64,000 nucleotides of DNA from Salticus scenicus (Eukaryota > Arthropoda > Arachnida > Araneae > Salticidae), in the NCBI GenBank assembly GCA_963930645.1, contig OZ005650.1, positions 62,438,718 to 62,502,717 on the forward strand, read 5' to 3'. Positions 49,386 to 59,152 of this stretch are shown here, in pieces. Every line of letters begins with the position of its first letter. The stretch's first letter is position 1. A model generated the notes under the pieces. The model ran no database searches and had not been told where the DNA came from. It saw only the letters and a program-made list of their open reading frames with translations. The translations under genes were made by a program, and so were the position numbers.

Positions 49386-50364
49386 CAGGCATTTCATAAG
49401 GCATTTAGGCGCTATCACACTTTAAATAATTTGAGTTCATAGGCCATCATAATAAAGAATTTTTCTTTGTGACTATGTAAAAAAAACTAAGTGGTAGAAT
49501 CACCAAAATCTAGAAAGTTTTTGCCATGGTGACCTATAACATGTATATAATTTTTGAGCTCAAACAAATAAGGTATTTAGACGCTATTTCACTTTAAAGA
49601 TTTTAAGCAAGCCCATAGGCCATAATGATAAAGAACATTTCATTGTGCCCTAGTAAAAAAAAAAAAAAAAAAAAAAAACTGTAAGTGTTAGATTCACCAA
49701 ATTCAATACGGTTCATGCTATATTGACCTATAACATGCATACCAACTTTTAGCTCATTTGAACAAAGTGTTTAGATGCTATTATGTTCATCCACACATTC
49801 ATATATCATCATAAATAATTATAAGATAAAAAACTTTTTATAAACCATGTTTTTAAATTTTCTGTTGAATCATAGCTATAGAACTAACTACATTAGCACT
49901 TTATCAATGCGTATTGTTACGAAATTGTAAATAATTGTATTTATTTTTGCATAAATTTTTTCAAAGAGGCTTAGTAAGTTGATAAAATGTCAATTTTCTG
50001 CATTTCCAGCTCTTTTTCGTGTTAAAATAGCTTAATTTTCCCTTTAAAATGCATTAAAAAGTTCCAATAGGCAGGTAATGGATTTGGCGACTTTTTGTGA
50101 GAAAATCCTTGTTATCGATATACCAAAGATGGACGTTCTAATGTGATTGGTTAAGCAGTTACGGGAAATTTGAATTAAAAAAAAGTTGGTTTTAAAAATA
50201 AAGTATTAATCCTTTCAGAACAACATATATTTGCATCATGAACTACATTAGCACTTTATCAATGTCTAGAAAATCTTTAAAGTGATAATGACGTAAATTT
50301 TTGCCAGATGATAATTTAACATTTTACAATTTTTTCACGCTCGCGTTTAATTAAATGTATTTAT
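49386..50364. repeat. Diverged tandem repeats and AT-rich spacer
   Basis: Three units of about 170 bases ('AAGGCATTTAGGCGCTAT...CACTTTAAA', near 49411, 49568 and 49750), then AT-rich DNA with nothing recognised. Confidence 0.55.
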
Positions 50365-51679
50365 TAGTTCCCCATCATACTATAGGTATGGGGAACTTAG
50401 GTATCGTGAAAATTTTCGACCTCGGTTTTCTGACTTTTCTACACGTTTTCAGGTGTGAGGAATCAGAAAATGACAAAACTTCTATGGTGTCTGTCTGTAG
50501 GGTGTCTGTTAGTGTGTTAGTCTGTTAGTGGGTCAGTCCGTTAGTTTGTTAGTCTGTGTACACGATATCTCACGAACAAATTGTCGCAGAGAGGTCAGAT
50601 CAGTTTTAAAATATTACTTTCGACACTGGCAAGAACCCTATTCATTTGGAACATTCGAATTAAAAAACTTCGCAAGTTATTAGAAATTTACAATTTTCTT
50701 AACATGGGAGAATAGGACAAAAATTCACTTAAACGTGCATTAAATGGAAACTTTTTACTGTAAAAATGTCAGACCAGTTTTAAAATATCAGTTTGGATGC
50801 CGGAATGAACATCAGTAACTATAAATATGCTACTTTGAAAATTTCGCAAGTTATTGGAAATTTACGAATTTCTTAACATGGCAGTATAGGGCAAAATTTC
50901 ACATAAACGCCAATTTTTAGAGATATTTTCATCGTAAAGAAGTCAGACTACTTTTGAAATATTATTTAGGACACTGGCATGAATATTAATGACTATCAAT
51001 TTTCCAATATAAAGATTTCGTAAGTTATTGGAAATTTACGAATTTCTTAACATGGCAGAATAGAGCAAAATTTCACATAAACGTCAATCTTGAGGGATAT
51101 TTTCATCGTAAAGATGTCAAACCACTTTCGAAATATTATTTAGGATACTGGCATGAATATCATAGACTATGATTTTTCCAAAAAAAATTCGTAAATTATT
51201 TGGAATTTACGATTTACTTAACATGTCAGAATAAGGCAAAATTGAGCATAAACTTCCATTTTGAGGATCCTAAATACGTTAGACAACTTCAAAATTAAGT
51301 TTATGATATTTGTTTGAACATGATTGAATACAAATATTCTACTAGGAAATTTTCGTAATTTACGATTTTATCAACATAGCGAAATTGTAAATATTTCATA
51401 TAAATATGAATTTTGAGGTTTACTGCATTGGAAATAGTAGCATGAAAACTAAACAACAGAAATGGCCCTGATAAAATAAATTAATACCTAAATTAGAATA
51501 AGATAATTATATCGAAGTGAACGGTGGATAGCCTATTAGGCGGGGATTTCATTCTGTCACTGTATCAAGCTTTGGTCAAATTCATTTCTTTTAACATGAT
51601 TATAATATGTCTCGCACTAGAAATTTCTGAGAACATAAATATGATGGGGAACTGAGCAGAGTCCACCTATGCCAACTAG
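50365..51679 (+). mobile_element. Family 3 Helitron-like element
   Basis: 5' hairpin AGTTCCCCAT...ATGGGGAACT (50366-50397). A TGTCTGT/TTAGTCTG microsatellite (50488-50562). Five core repeats of about 155-175 bases sharing 'CTTAACATGGCAGAATAGRGC' (50698, 50872, 51047, 51217, 51372). A 3' end with ATGGGGAACT again, then CTATGCCAACTAG (51679) before T. Same layout as family 1 with different terminal sequences. Non-coding. Confidence 0.75.
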
Positions 51680-51968
51680 TTTTTATGATGAAAGAAAATG
51701 AACGCGTGAATTTTTTTTTGGCAACAATTAAATTATAGCTAATATTTTAATGGCTATTTTTATTGCTATTAGCTTATTACTTTCATATTTTAATTAATTA
51801 AAAGAGAACTATTCGAAAATCTGACTTCGAAGCATTGTGTTGTCACAGGGTTCTGAGCTACTGTGAAAGTTTCAAATGTCTAGCTAGTAGGGAAGTTAGT
51901 TAAAAATAGATTGCAAGATTTGTACCGGACAAACACACAAACAAACAAGAATAGAAGTTAATTAATAA

Positions 51969-52028
51969 CTAGTATGTTGTGGCCACCACAAGACTTTCTT
52001 CTATATTATACAAATTCACTCAGTAACA

Positions 52029-52064
<36 letters not shown>

Positions 52065-52093
52065 GATTTTTTTTTCAAAGTTTTTTTTCGTTA

Positions 52094-52125
<32 letters not shown>

Positions 52126-53004
52126 TCGATAACATTGTTTTAAATTATCACATATTTATAGTTCAACCATTCGTTTTAAAGGTATTGACGAGACCTTTTG
52201 AAAGATACCCATCTTGAAAATTTACCCTTTCCTGGGGGGTACTTCCCCCCGGCGGGGGAAGCGATGCCCCATGCACAAAAATTTTTTCCTAATTAGCTAC
52301 TACTATTATCAATAAATCATATTAATTTTACAATCACAGGTTAAGAATAACTCTCATTATGTACAATTATACGAAATTTTGTCCTATACTGCCATGTTAA
52401 AAATTTAGAAAAAATACAATCACAGCGCCACCTGTTGAGCGATTGATCCCCAAATCTAATCAGCACCAGTTTATGTCAGGAGCCAACTAAATACCAAGTT
52501 TGGTTAAATTTCGTAAAAATAAATAAATAAATAAATAAAATAAGATTTTTTTTTTCGTTAAAAGTAAAAAAAAATCGATACCTTTGTTTTAAATTATCAC
52601 AGATTTATAGTTGAACCATTCGTTTTAAAGGTATTGACGAGACCTTTTGAAAAAAACCCATCTTGAAAATTTACTCCCCACGAGGGGAGACTGACCCCCC
52701 AAGGGGGGTGGCGATGCTCCTACACATACAAAATATTTTTCCCAGTTGACTATCTGTATTATAAATAATTCTTGTAAATTTCATAATGATTACTAAAAAA
52801 TAATTCTCTTTATGCACATTTATACAAAATTTCGCCCTATATCACCATGTTAAAAATTTAGAAAAAGCGGGATGGCAACGCAACCTGTAAAACAATTTTT
52901 ACCAAAAGTTGATAGGCACTAATTTATGTTAAGGTGCAACTACATACCAATTTATATGAAATTCTGTGCCATAGTTCCTAAGATACAGTTGCCACAAAAT
53001 TTTG

Positions 53005-53043
<39 letters not shown>

Positions 53044-53175
53044 GACATTTTCTAAAAATGGTCAAATCGTGTTCTACAGCTCTCAAAATGTGTAAATCCA
53101 TCAAAAACCCGAGGTCGAAAATTTTTACGAATCCAATACTTTCTTCTATTGAATATAGAAGAAAGTAAAAACATG
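51969..53175 (-). mobile_element. Family 1 Helitron-like element, core duplicated
   Basis: On the minus strand: 5' hairpin ACTTTCTTCTAT-ATTCA-ATAGAAGAAAGT (about 53138-53167), GT/GTCT tract (53006-53047), two core units (52120-52510 and 52560-52900), and 3' end TTGTGG-TGG-CCACAA, CATACTAG (51969) before T. Confidence 0.78.
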
Positions 53176-53555
53176 GTAAAATAGCAAAAATGAACTCAAG
53201 AGACCTCAAAACGTATTGGTACACCACATCGAAATCTTAAAGTTGGATTCGTAAAAATTTTCGATTTCGGGTTTTTGATGGATTTACACGTTGTGAGAGC
53301 TGTAGTACACGATTTGAATATTTTTAGAAAATGTCTGTCTGTCTGTCTGTGTGACAAAATTTTGTGGCAACTGTACCTCAGGAACTACTGGACAGAAATT
53401 CATACAAATTTGGTATGTAGTTGCACCTTGACATAAGTTAGTGCCTATTAACTTTTGGTAAAAATCGTCTTACAGGTTGCGTTGCCATCCCGCTTTTTCT
53501 AAATTTTTAACATTGTGATATAGGGCAAAAATTTTCAAGATGGGTAGCTTTCGAA
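53176..53555 (+). mobile_element. Family 1 fragment (5' part and core)
   Basis: Contains 'TTCGTAAAAATTTTCGATTTCGG', a GTCT tract (53334-53351) and core, then switches to unrelated DNA at about 53556. The hairpin and the 3' end are missing. Confidence 0.65.
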
Positions 53556-53930
53556 AGGTCTCAGTAGATGGAAAATGAGAGTTCAACGCCATGAGGAGCA
53601 GGAGGGGCCGAGCAGCCGAGGAGCGAGCAGTGCAGGCGGAGGAGGAGGAGCCGCGTTATCTTGAACGATAGGTTTGAGAGAGGAGCGTTATCTTGAACGG
53701 TAGGTTTTTCGCGATAAGAATTTTGGACTGATAAGAAATTTTTACGAGATATTTTTTTTGAATAAGGGGACTTAGAAATTTTTCGGGACAAATTTCGCAG
53801 TAGTGCTGCCATCTGTTGAGGATAATATAATTTAAGCAATTTTGTTCGAACTATTTATTATTTAAACACTTTTATAGAAGATTTCCTGTACCGGGGTTTG
53901 ATCCCGCAAAAAATACATCAGTGGGTGACT
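53556..53930. other. GC-rich insert of unknown nature
   Basis: Unlike its surroundings: a G-rich purine stretch (53590-53650), a repeated 'GTTATCTTGAACGRTAGGTTT' (near 53657 and 53689), and a tRNA-box-B-like GGGGTTTGATCCC near 53893. The 92-residue frame at 53561-53839 (minus) has no recognisable motif. It may be a captured fragment or a degraded SINE end. Confidence 0.35.
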
Positions 53931-54053
53931 AGTTACTTTCTTCTATCTTCAATAGAAGAAAGTATTGGATTCGTAAAAATTTTCGATTTCGGGTTTTTGA
54001 TGGATTTACACGTTTTGAGAGGTGTAGAACACGATTTTACCATTTTTAGAAAA

Positions 54054-54096
<43 letters not shown>

Positions 54097-54884
54097 GTGT
54101 GTGTGTGTGACAAAATTTTGTGGCAACTGTATCTCTGGAACTACTGCACAGAATTTCATACAAATTGGTTTGTAGTTGCACCTTGACATAAATTAGTGCC
54201 TATCAACTTTTGGTAAAAATCGTCTTACAGGTTGCGTTGCCATCCCGCTTTTTCTAAATTTTCAACAGGGTGATAAAGGCAAAAAATTTCAAGATGGGTA
54301 TCTTTCGAAAGGTCTCGTCAGTACCTTTAAAACGAATGGTTGAACTATAAATCTGTGATAATTTAAAACAAAGTTATCGATTTTTTTACTTTTTACGAAA
54401 AAAAAACTTAGAAAAAAAATCTTTTTTTTTTTTTTTTTTTTTCTCCCCTTAATTTTATCAAACTCCCACGGTTTCCGTGTTCTGACAAACTTAAACTAAT
54501 TTTTGCTTTTTTCCCCTAATTTTGTCAAAGTCCTACGGTTTCCGTGTCTTGACAAACTTTAACATATTTTTGCATTTTTCCCTTAATTTTGTCAAAGTTC
54601 CACGGTTTCCGTGTTTTGACAAACTTTGACAAAATTTTGGGTAAAATGTGAAAATTATTCTAAATTTGTCAAAACACGGAAACCGTGGGACTTTGACAAA
54701 ATTGGGGGGGGGGGATGCAAAAATTTGTTTAAGTTTGTCAGAACACGGAAACCGTGGGAGTTTGATAGAATTAAGGGGAGAGGAAAAAAAAAACACTTTT
54801 TTTTTTTTTTTTTAATTATTGTTGCTGAGTGAATTTGCATAGGAAAAGATAGAAGAAAGTCATGTGGTGGCCACAACATACTAG
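53931..54884 (+). mobile_element. Family 1 Helitron-like element abutting the Polinton
   Basis: Complete: 5' hairpin ACTTTCTTCTAT-CTTCA-ATAGAAGAAAGT (53936-53964), GTCT tract (54056-54110), core, a captured 'CACGGTTTCCGTG' array (54445-54785), and 3' end ATGTGG-TGG-CCACAA, CATACTAG (54884) before T. Polinton sequence starts directly after. Confidence 0.8.
54445..54785. repeat. Array of CACGGTTTCCGTG units, three direct and two inverted
   Basis: Units of 66-69 bases centre on the palindrome CACGGTTTCCGTG (54467, 54533 variant, 54601) and its inverse CACGGAAACCGTG (54675, 54744). Flanks read 'TTGTCAAAGT' and 'TTGACAAACTTT'. The two halves form a long hairpin. Confidence 0.75.
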
Positions 54885-54939
54885 TTTTTCATTGCTCTTA
54901 ACCATTCACCTACCGATGTATGCTTACACCGTGCGAATG

Positions 54940-54990
54940 AATGTATTTAAAGAAAGGTACGAGTGGGATTTCCTTATTTGTTGCGTGTTC
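54940..54990 (+). promoter_or_regulatory. Putative integrase promoter
   Basis: A TATA-like TATTTAAAG lies at 54944-54952, about 120 bases before the integrase ATG, in the only 185 bases between the preceding Helitron end and the gene. Transcription would start near 54975. No strong initiator is visible. This is inference from position and motif only. Confidence 0.4.
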
Positions 54991-55069
54991 GTCGTGAGGT
55001 GAAGTGGGTTGTTAGATATGATGCGCTTTCGTGTGAATGTGAGTCATAATAAAATTTTGTGTTGTAACG

Positions 55070-56110
55070 ATGGAGGTGTATCAGAACCCAAGTCACGCAG
55101 GAAGTTTTGGTGGTGTAAATGCCTTATTTCGTGCTGCCAAAGGCAAAATCTCGAAGAAGAAGATTCAGGACTGGCTGAGCGGAGTCGATGCATACACGTT
55201 GCACAAATCTGTTCGAAGAAAGTTCCCAACCAATCGAGTGATAGTCTATTCCATCGATCAACAGTGGCAGACCGACTTAGTGGATCTCGGCAGTTTACAA
55301 AAGTTCAATCAAGGGTACCGCTACATCCTGACTTGTATAGACATTCTGTCTAAATTTGCGTGGGCGGTTCCTTTAAAGCAAAAACGAGGTGAAGATATTG
55401 TAAAGGCGTTCCGCTCTATTTTCGCGACGAGGAAACCCAAGTCCCTGCAATCGGATGACGGAAAAGAGTATCAAAACAGACTTTTTCAAAAATTTTTGAA
55501 AGAAGAAGGCGTGCGGTTTTTTACAACGAATAACAATACGAAAGCATCTGTCGTGGAGCGATTTAACCGAACTTTGAAAACGAAAATGTGGAAATATTTT
55601 ACCCATAATCACACCTACCGCTATTTAGACGTGTTGGATCAATTGTTACACAGTTATAATCATACTTATCATTCGAGTATCAAGAGAGCTCCAGTCGAAG
55701 TAACCGCTGAAAATGAAAGCGATGTATGGGATACTTTATACGGTGACATGCAAAATGGGAAAAGAAAACCCTGCGTGTTTCAACCGGGAGATGTTGTACG
55801 AGTTTCCAAGCAGAAATTAACCTTCGAAAAAGGATATGAAACGAACTGGACGGAAGAAGTGTTTGTGGTAACTGAATGTGTGAGAAGAGACCCTCCTGTC
55901 TACCGAATCAAGGACCTGTTAGAAGAACCCATTAAAGGAACCTTTTACCCTCAAGAACTTCAGAAAGTGAAACCAAAAGAGAATTATACGATTGAAAAGA
56001 TTTTAGATAAGCGGATACGGAAAAAGCGTGTGGAATACAAAGTGAAATTTAAAGGTTATCCCAGCAAATTTGACCAATGGATTCGATTCTCTGATTTATT
56101 CGCCTTATAA
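55070..56110 (+). CDS. Polinton chromodomain integrase (rve, DDE)
   Basis: A 346-residue retroviral-type integrase that would insert the element DNA into the host chromosome. The N-terminal part (residues 5-55) has the Polinton-typical PS-x-GG-x-LF and AYTLHK-x-VRRKF patterns. The catalytic core spans about 57-210, with candidate acidic residues D69 (in QTDLVD), D129 (in QSDDGKEY) and E163 (in VVERFNRT). A C-terminal chromodomain (about 305-346, YTIEKIL...VEYKVKFKGYP...DQWI) may direct insertion to modified chromatin, as in the c-integrases of Polintons and chromoviruses. It is the first gene of the cluster, uses the ATG at 55070, and ends 37 bases before the penton ATG. The frame is intact with all three acidic residues present, so the enzyme could be active. 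Length matches the family. Confidence 0.93.
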   Translation: MEVYQNPSHAGSFGGVNALFRAAKGKISKKKIQDWLSGVDAYTLHKSVRRKFPTNRVIVYSIDQQWQTDLVDLGSLQKFNQGYRYILTCIDILSKFAWAVPLKQKRGEDIVKAFRSIFATRKPKSLQSDDGKEYQNRLFQKFLKEEGVRFFTTNNNTKASVVERFNRTLKTKMWKYFTHNHTYRYLDVLDQLLHSYNHTYHSSIKRAPVEVTAENESDVWDTLYGDMQNGKRKPCVFQPGDVVRVSKQKLTFEKGYETNWTEEVFVVTECVRRDPPVYRIKDLLEEPIKGTFYPQELQKVKPKENYTIEKILDKRIRKKRVEYKVKFKGYPSKFDQWIRFSDLFAL

Positions 56111-56147
56111 AACAAGTGTTTCGATTGTTGAAAGATCATTTGAAAGC

Positions 56148-56894
56148 ATGTCGTTCTACGTGACGTTACCTTCGGACAGTTCCCTGAATTATTTTCCTGA
56201 GAATAAAATTTCTCATTTTATTACGCGATTACCCGCCCCCGTTGAATTGAAAGGGGAATGGGAAGTAGGCCTAGTCGAATTTATTTACCCTCACACCTGG
56301 TATAATGTGAACCAAAATAATAATTTATTTGGTTTCGATTTGAATGACCAGAAATCCCCGTTTGGTAGAAGAATTCCCCCAGGCTTTTACGAATCGGTTG
56401 ATGACATTTTAAAAGCGATGTCTATTGAAGAGATTAAAAATAAAATTTCTTTCACTTATGATCCACACACGAAAAAGGTGTGTATTAACGTGAAAGATAA
56501 AACAAAACTGATATTGCATGAGGGGATAGCGCAGATGTTAGGATTCGAACCAGGTGAAATCGCCTCGCCGGATATAAATATCGAGCAAACTATTTTTAGT
56601 ACCTATGTCGCAGATCCCTGTGCGCATTATAGAGTATTGCTGGTTTATTCGGATATTGTCGAACCCCAAATTATCGGAGATGTGTTAGCACCCCTTTTAC
56701 GAATTGTCAATGTGAGGGGAAAAGATGGAGAAATGATTTGTGAGACATTCGACCGACCGCACTATTTACCTGTCAGCCGAAAATCGTTCGACTCTTTGGA
56801 AATCGTTATAAGGAACCACCTCGGCGAACTCACGCCATTTGAACGTGGGCGCTCGTACGTGAAGCTTCACTTTCGTCAAAAATACCTCTCGTGA
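56148..56894 (+). CDS. Polinton minor capsid (penton-like) protein
   Basis: A 248-residue protein. I chose the ATG at 56148 (MSFYV); the frame is open upstream to a TTG at 56070, but that stretch overlaps the end of the integrase gene and looks non-coding. The order of features (N-terminal PENKISHFITRLP, then EWEVGLVEFIYPHTWYNV, and a C-terminal YVKLHFRQKYLS) fits the conserved Polinton/adintovirus protein predicted to be a single jelly-roll penton, the pentamer at capsid vertices. It sits between integrase and major capsid genes, as expected. Its stop (56892-56894) shares one base with the next ATG (TGATG), which may allow termination-reinitiation. The penton assignment rests on family resemblance and position; no fold prediction was run. 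Confidence 0.75.
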   Translation: MSFYVTLPSDSSLNYFPENKISHFITRLPAPVELKGEWEVGLVEFIYPHTWYNVNQNNNLFGFDLNDQKSPFGRRIPPGFYESVDDILKAMSIEEIKNKISFTYDPHTKKVCINVKDKTKLILHEGIAQMLGFEPGEIASPDINIEQTIFSTYVADPCAHYRVLLVYSDIVEPQIIGDVLAPLLRIVNVRGKDGEMICETFDRPHYLPVSRKSFDSLEIVIRNHLGELTPFERGRSYVKLHFRQKYLS

Positions 56895-57313
56895 TGTTTG
56901 TTCCTTACCAGTGTTGTGCGAAATCTTTTGAAGATTACTATTCCCATCAGTCGGGTAGTGGTCTAAATTATTATCAAGGCACTACTTTACAAAAGGGATA
57001 TGGATTCGGTGGACTGTTTCGATCCCTTTTTCGTGCAGCAGTACCCCTCTTCAAATCGGGAGCGAAAGCGGTCGGCAAGCAGTTGTTTCATTCAGGCGTG
57101 AACGTGTTAAGTGACCTCTCTCGCGGAGAAGACATTAAAATGGCCGCCAAGCGAAGATTAAAAGAAGCTGGACAGACGTTAACTGACAAAGCCGCTACTA
57201 AAGTGAAGACGATGATTGGATCGGGCCGCCGGTATAAAAAGAGGAAGCGTTCTACCAAAGCAGTCATTCGACGTAAAGCCAAGAAAGTGAAGGTACAAGA
57301 TATTTTCGCTTAA
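56894..57313 (+). CDS. Small basic virion protein, adenovirus pVI/pX-like
   Basis: A 139-residue protein from the ATG at 56894; an in-frame GTG lies one codon earlier, but the ATG is preferred. Three parts are visible. Residues 1-38 are a Gly/Tyr-rich leader with GSGL and GFGG. Residues 39-75 begin after the GG pair and form a hydrophobic/basic stretch (LFRSLFRAAVPLF) able to fold as an amphipathic helix. Residues 110-134 are strongly basic (RRYKKRKRS, IRRKAKK), suited to DNA binding or nuclear import. This matches the small proteins of Polintons and adintoviruses compared with adenovirus pVI and pX: membrane-active and core peptides released by the adenain protease. A protease of that type is encoded two genes downstream. 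No enzymatic motif is seen; function is inferred. Confidence 0.68.
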   Translation: MFVPYQCCAKSFEDYYSHQSGSGLNYYQGTTLQKGYGFGGLFRSLFRAAVPLFKSGAKAVGKQLFHSGVNVLSDLSRGEDIKMAAKRRLKEAGQTLTDKAATKVKTMIGSGRRYKKRKRSTKAVIRRKAKKVKVQDIFA

Positions 57314-57315
57314 AG

Positions 57316-58629
57316 ATGTCTGGACTCATCCATAAAGATTCTGCTGCCTGTGCGAAATCCGAATTGGATTTATTTTTGATCCCACCCACGCAAACGGCTA
57401 TTGAAAAAGGATACTTTGTTGAATACCACCCTCTTGCGAATATTCGAGATGGAGGACCTGTGGAATTTAATATTTCCGGAAATGGTGAAGACTATATTGA
57501 TTTATCAGCTTCCTACCTGTATGTGAAAGTGAAAATTACCAAGTTTGATGGATCACCCTTAGCGGAAACGGATGCAGTTGCCCCCGTGAATTTATTTTTA
57601 CACGCCTTGTTTTCTCAAGTGGATATTAGCCTGAACGAAAGAGTGATCTCCTCGTCGAGTAACACCTACCCCTACCGCGCCTATATTGAAACGCTGTTGA
57701 ATTATGGAGAAGATGCGAAGAAAAGTTTATTGACCTGCGAATGTTTTTACAAAGATGAGAATTTGGCTGCTACAGATCCTGCTGGAGGCAACCCCGGATT
57801 GAAGATACGTTACGCACTCACGAATAAAAGCAAAACGTTAGATATGATTGGACCTTTACATTGTGATATTTTTCAACAAAATCGATTGCTATTGAATATG
57901 GTTGACTTGAAAATTAAGATGACCCGAAGGAAGCCCGAATTTTCCTTAATGTGTAAAATCGATGCGGCGAAACCCATTCCCAACTACAAAGTGATTTTGG
58001 AACATGCTTCTATTTTCATACGTAAAGTGAAAGTGAGCCCAGGTGTATTACTGGGTCATGCCAAGGCCTTAGAGAAAAGTACAGCAAAGTATCCCATCGA
58101 TCGAGTGTTATGCAAGACCTATTCGATCTCAACCGGAAGTAAATCCTTTATGCAAGACAATGTGTTTTTAGGAGCCATGCCGAAAAGAATTATTATTGGA
58201 CTTTTAGAAAATAGTGCCTACACTGGACAATATGATTTTAATCCCTTTTATTTCCATCATCACAAGGTCAACTTTTTAAGTGTTTACGTGGATGGACAAC
58301 CCGTACCCAGCAAACCCTTGGAATTGGATTTTGAAGAAAATAACTATATAAGAGCGTATCATCGTTTGTTTTCGGGATTTAATCGGGATACCGGCATTTA
58401 TCTAACCCGAGATGACTTTGCGAACGGGCATACTTTGTATGCTTTCGACTTGAGCCCTGACATGTGTGACGGACCCCATCTGAATCTACAGCAACAAGGA
58501 AATTTACGAATTGAAATCAAGTTTGCGGACACCTTAGAAAGAACCACGACTGTATTGGTGTATGCGGAATTTGAAAACATTATAGAAATTAGTAAAACAC
58601 GACATGTGTTGTGTGACTTCCCCAACTGA
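57316..58629 (+). CDS. Polinton major capsid protein (double jelly-roll)
   Basis: A 437-residue protein of the Polinton major capsid family, seen in many invertebrate genomes as 'F54H12.2-like'. Recognisable stretches are an N-terminal ELDLFLIPPTQTAI (residues 16-29), LFSQVDISLNERV (98-110) followed by a TYPYRAYIETLLNYG segment, and a C-terminal RIEIKFADTLERTTTVLVYAEF. Known members form double jelly-roll hexon-like trimers, the main shell of the virion. The length is full and the frame unbroken. It starts two bases after the stop of the basic protein and ends two bases before the protease ATG, so the three are probably on one transcript. Assignment rests on sequence resemblance to the family; no structure prediction was run. 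Confidence 0.87.
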   Translation: MSGLIHKDSAACAKSELDLFLIPPTQTAIEKGYFVEYHPLANIRDGGPVEFNISGNGEDYIDLSASYLYVKVKITKFDGSPLAETDAVAPVNLFLHALFSQVDISLNERVISSSSNTYPYRAYIETLLNYGEDAKKSLLTCECFYKDENLAATDPAGGNPGLKIRYALTNKSKTLDMIGPLHCDIFQQNRLLLNMVDLKIKMTRRKPEFSLMCKIDAAKPIPNYKVILEHASIFIRKVKVSPGVLLGHAKALEKSTAKYPIDRVLCKTYSISTGSKSFMQDNVFLGAMPKRIIIGLLENSAYTGQYDFNPFYFHHHKVNFLSVYVDGQPVPSKPLELDFEENNYIRAYHRLFSGFNRDTGIYLTRDDFANGHTLYAFDLSPDMCDGPHLNLQQQGNLRIEIKFADTLERTTTVLVYAEFENIIEISKTRHVLCDFPN

Positions 58630-58631
58630 AA

Positions 58632-59108
58632 ATGAATTCTATAGAAATCGACACTATTTTATCCCACGATCCTGTGACCAAGAAATACTTTTCCGGTGTT
58701 TTCCCCAGTGATCAATTACCCAAGAAGATCGAGCGTTATCCTGCATGTTTTGTATGCAACGTGGACAAGTCTACAGAAGCCGGAAGCCACTGGGTGGCAT
58801 TCTACCTATCCTCCCCTACGGAAGCGGAATTCTTTGATTCCTATGGAAACAAGCCGAACTTTTTTAAAGGACCTATATCGAACTATGTATCTCAATTTTC
58901 ACGAGTGGTGTTTAATCCACTTCCGCTGCAAAGTCATGTGACAGCTGTTTGTGGACAATTTTGTGTGTATTATATTTATTGCCGATGTCGAGGCAAAACT
59001 TTGAAAGATTTTTTAAAGCAGTTTGTAACTGAAAATATATGTAACGACCATCGAGTCTATAATTTTGTATCCAAACGATTTCGCACACGTGCTCCTTTTT
59101 ATCAATAA
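58632..59108 (+). CDS. Adenain-like maturation cysteine protease (C5 type)
   Basis: A 158-residue protease of the adenovirus-endopeptidase/Ulp1-like fold. The active-site order is complete: H53 in GSHWVAFY, D69 in FFDSYG, the oxyanion-hole Q100 in PLQS, and nucleophile C107 in AVCGQFCVYYIY. It would cleave capsid and core precursors at Gly-containing sites during maturation; two neighbours (56894-57313 and 59820-60152) contain GG pairs that are candidate sites. It lacks the length of Ulp/SENP host proteases and matches the compact viral form. Its stop codon overlaps an AATAAA at 59104-59109, so a transcript may end here before the ATPase gene. Confidence 0.9.
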   Translation: MNSIEIDTILSHDPVTKKYFSGVFPSDQLPKKIERYPACFVCNVDKSTEAGSHWVAFYLSSPTEAEFFDSYGNKPNFFKGPISNYVSQFSRVVFNPLPLQSHVTAVCGQFCVYYIYCRCRGKTLKDFLKQFVTENICNDHRVYNFVSKRFRTRAPFYQ

Positions 59109-59109
59109 A
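59104..59109 (+). terminator. Poly(A) signal overlapping the protease stop
   Basis: AATAAA overlaps the TAA stop of the protease. It probably ends a transcript carrying the penton-to-protease genes. The next ATG is 44 bases on. Confidence 0.45.
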
Positions 59110-59152
59110 AAACTATTTATAATGTAAACCTATGTGTCTGTGTTTATTTAGA

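Noticed and set aside
50690..51400. CRISPR-like array because of regularly spaced repeats
   Set aside because: The units are about 172 bases, diverged along their whole length, with no short conserved repeats and unique spacers; they are Helitron core repeats.
53898..54110. Open frames ending in repeated CLSVCLSV or TDRQTDRQ (also near 1075, 2201, 19963, 21094, 52926)
   Set aside because: They are translations of the GTCT/CAGA microsatellite inside Helitron-like elements and carry no domain or conserved start; they are not secreted or Cys-rich proteins.
55009..55353. 114-residue plus-strand frame overlapping the integrase
   Set aside because: It is a shadow of the integrase gene in another frame, with no independent features.
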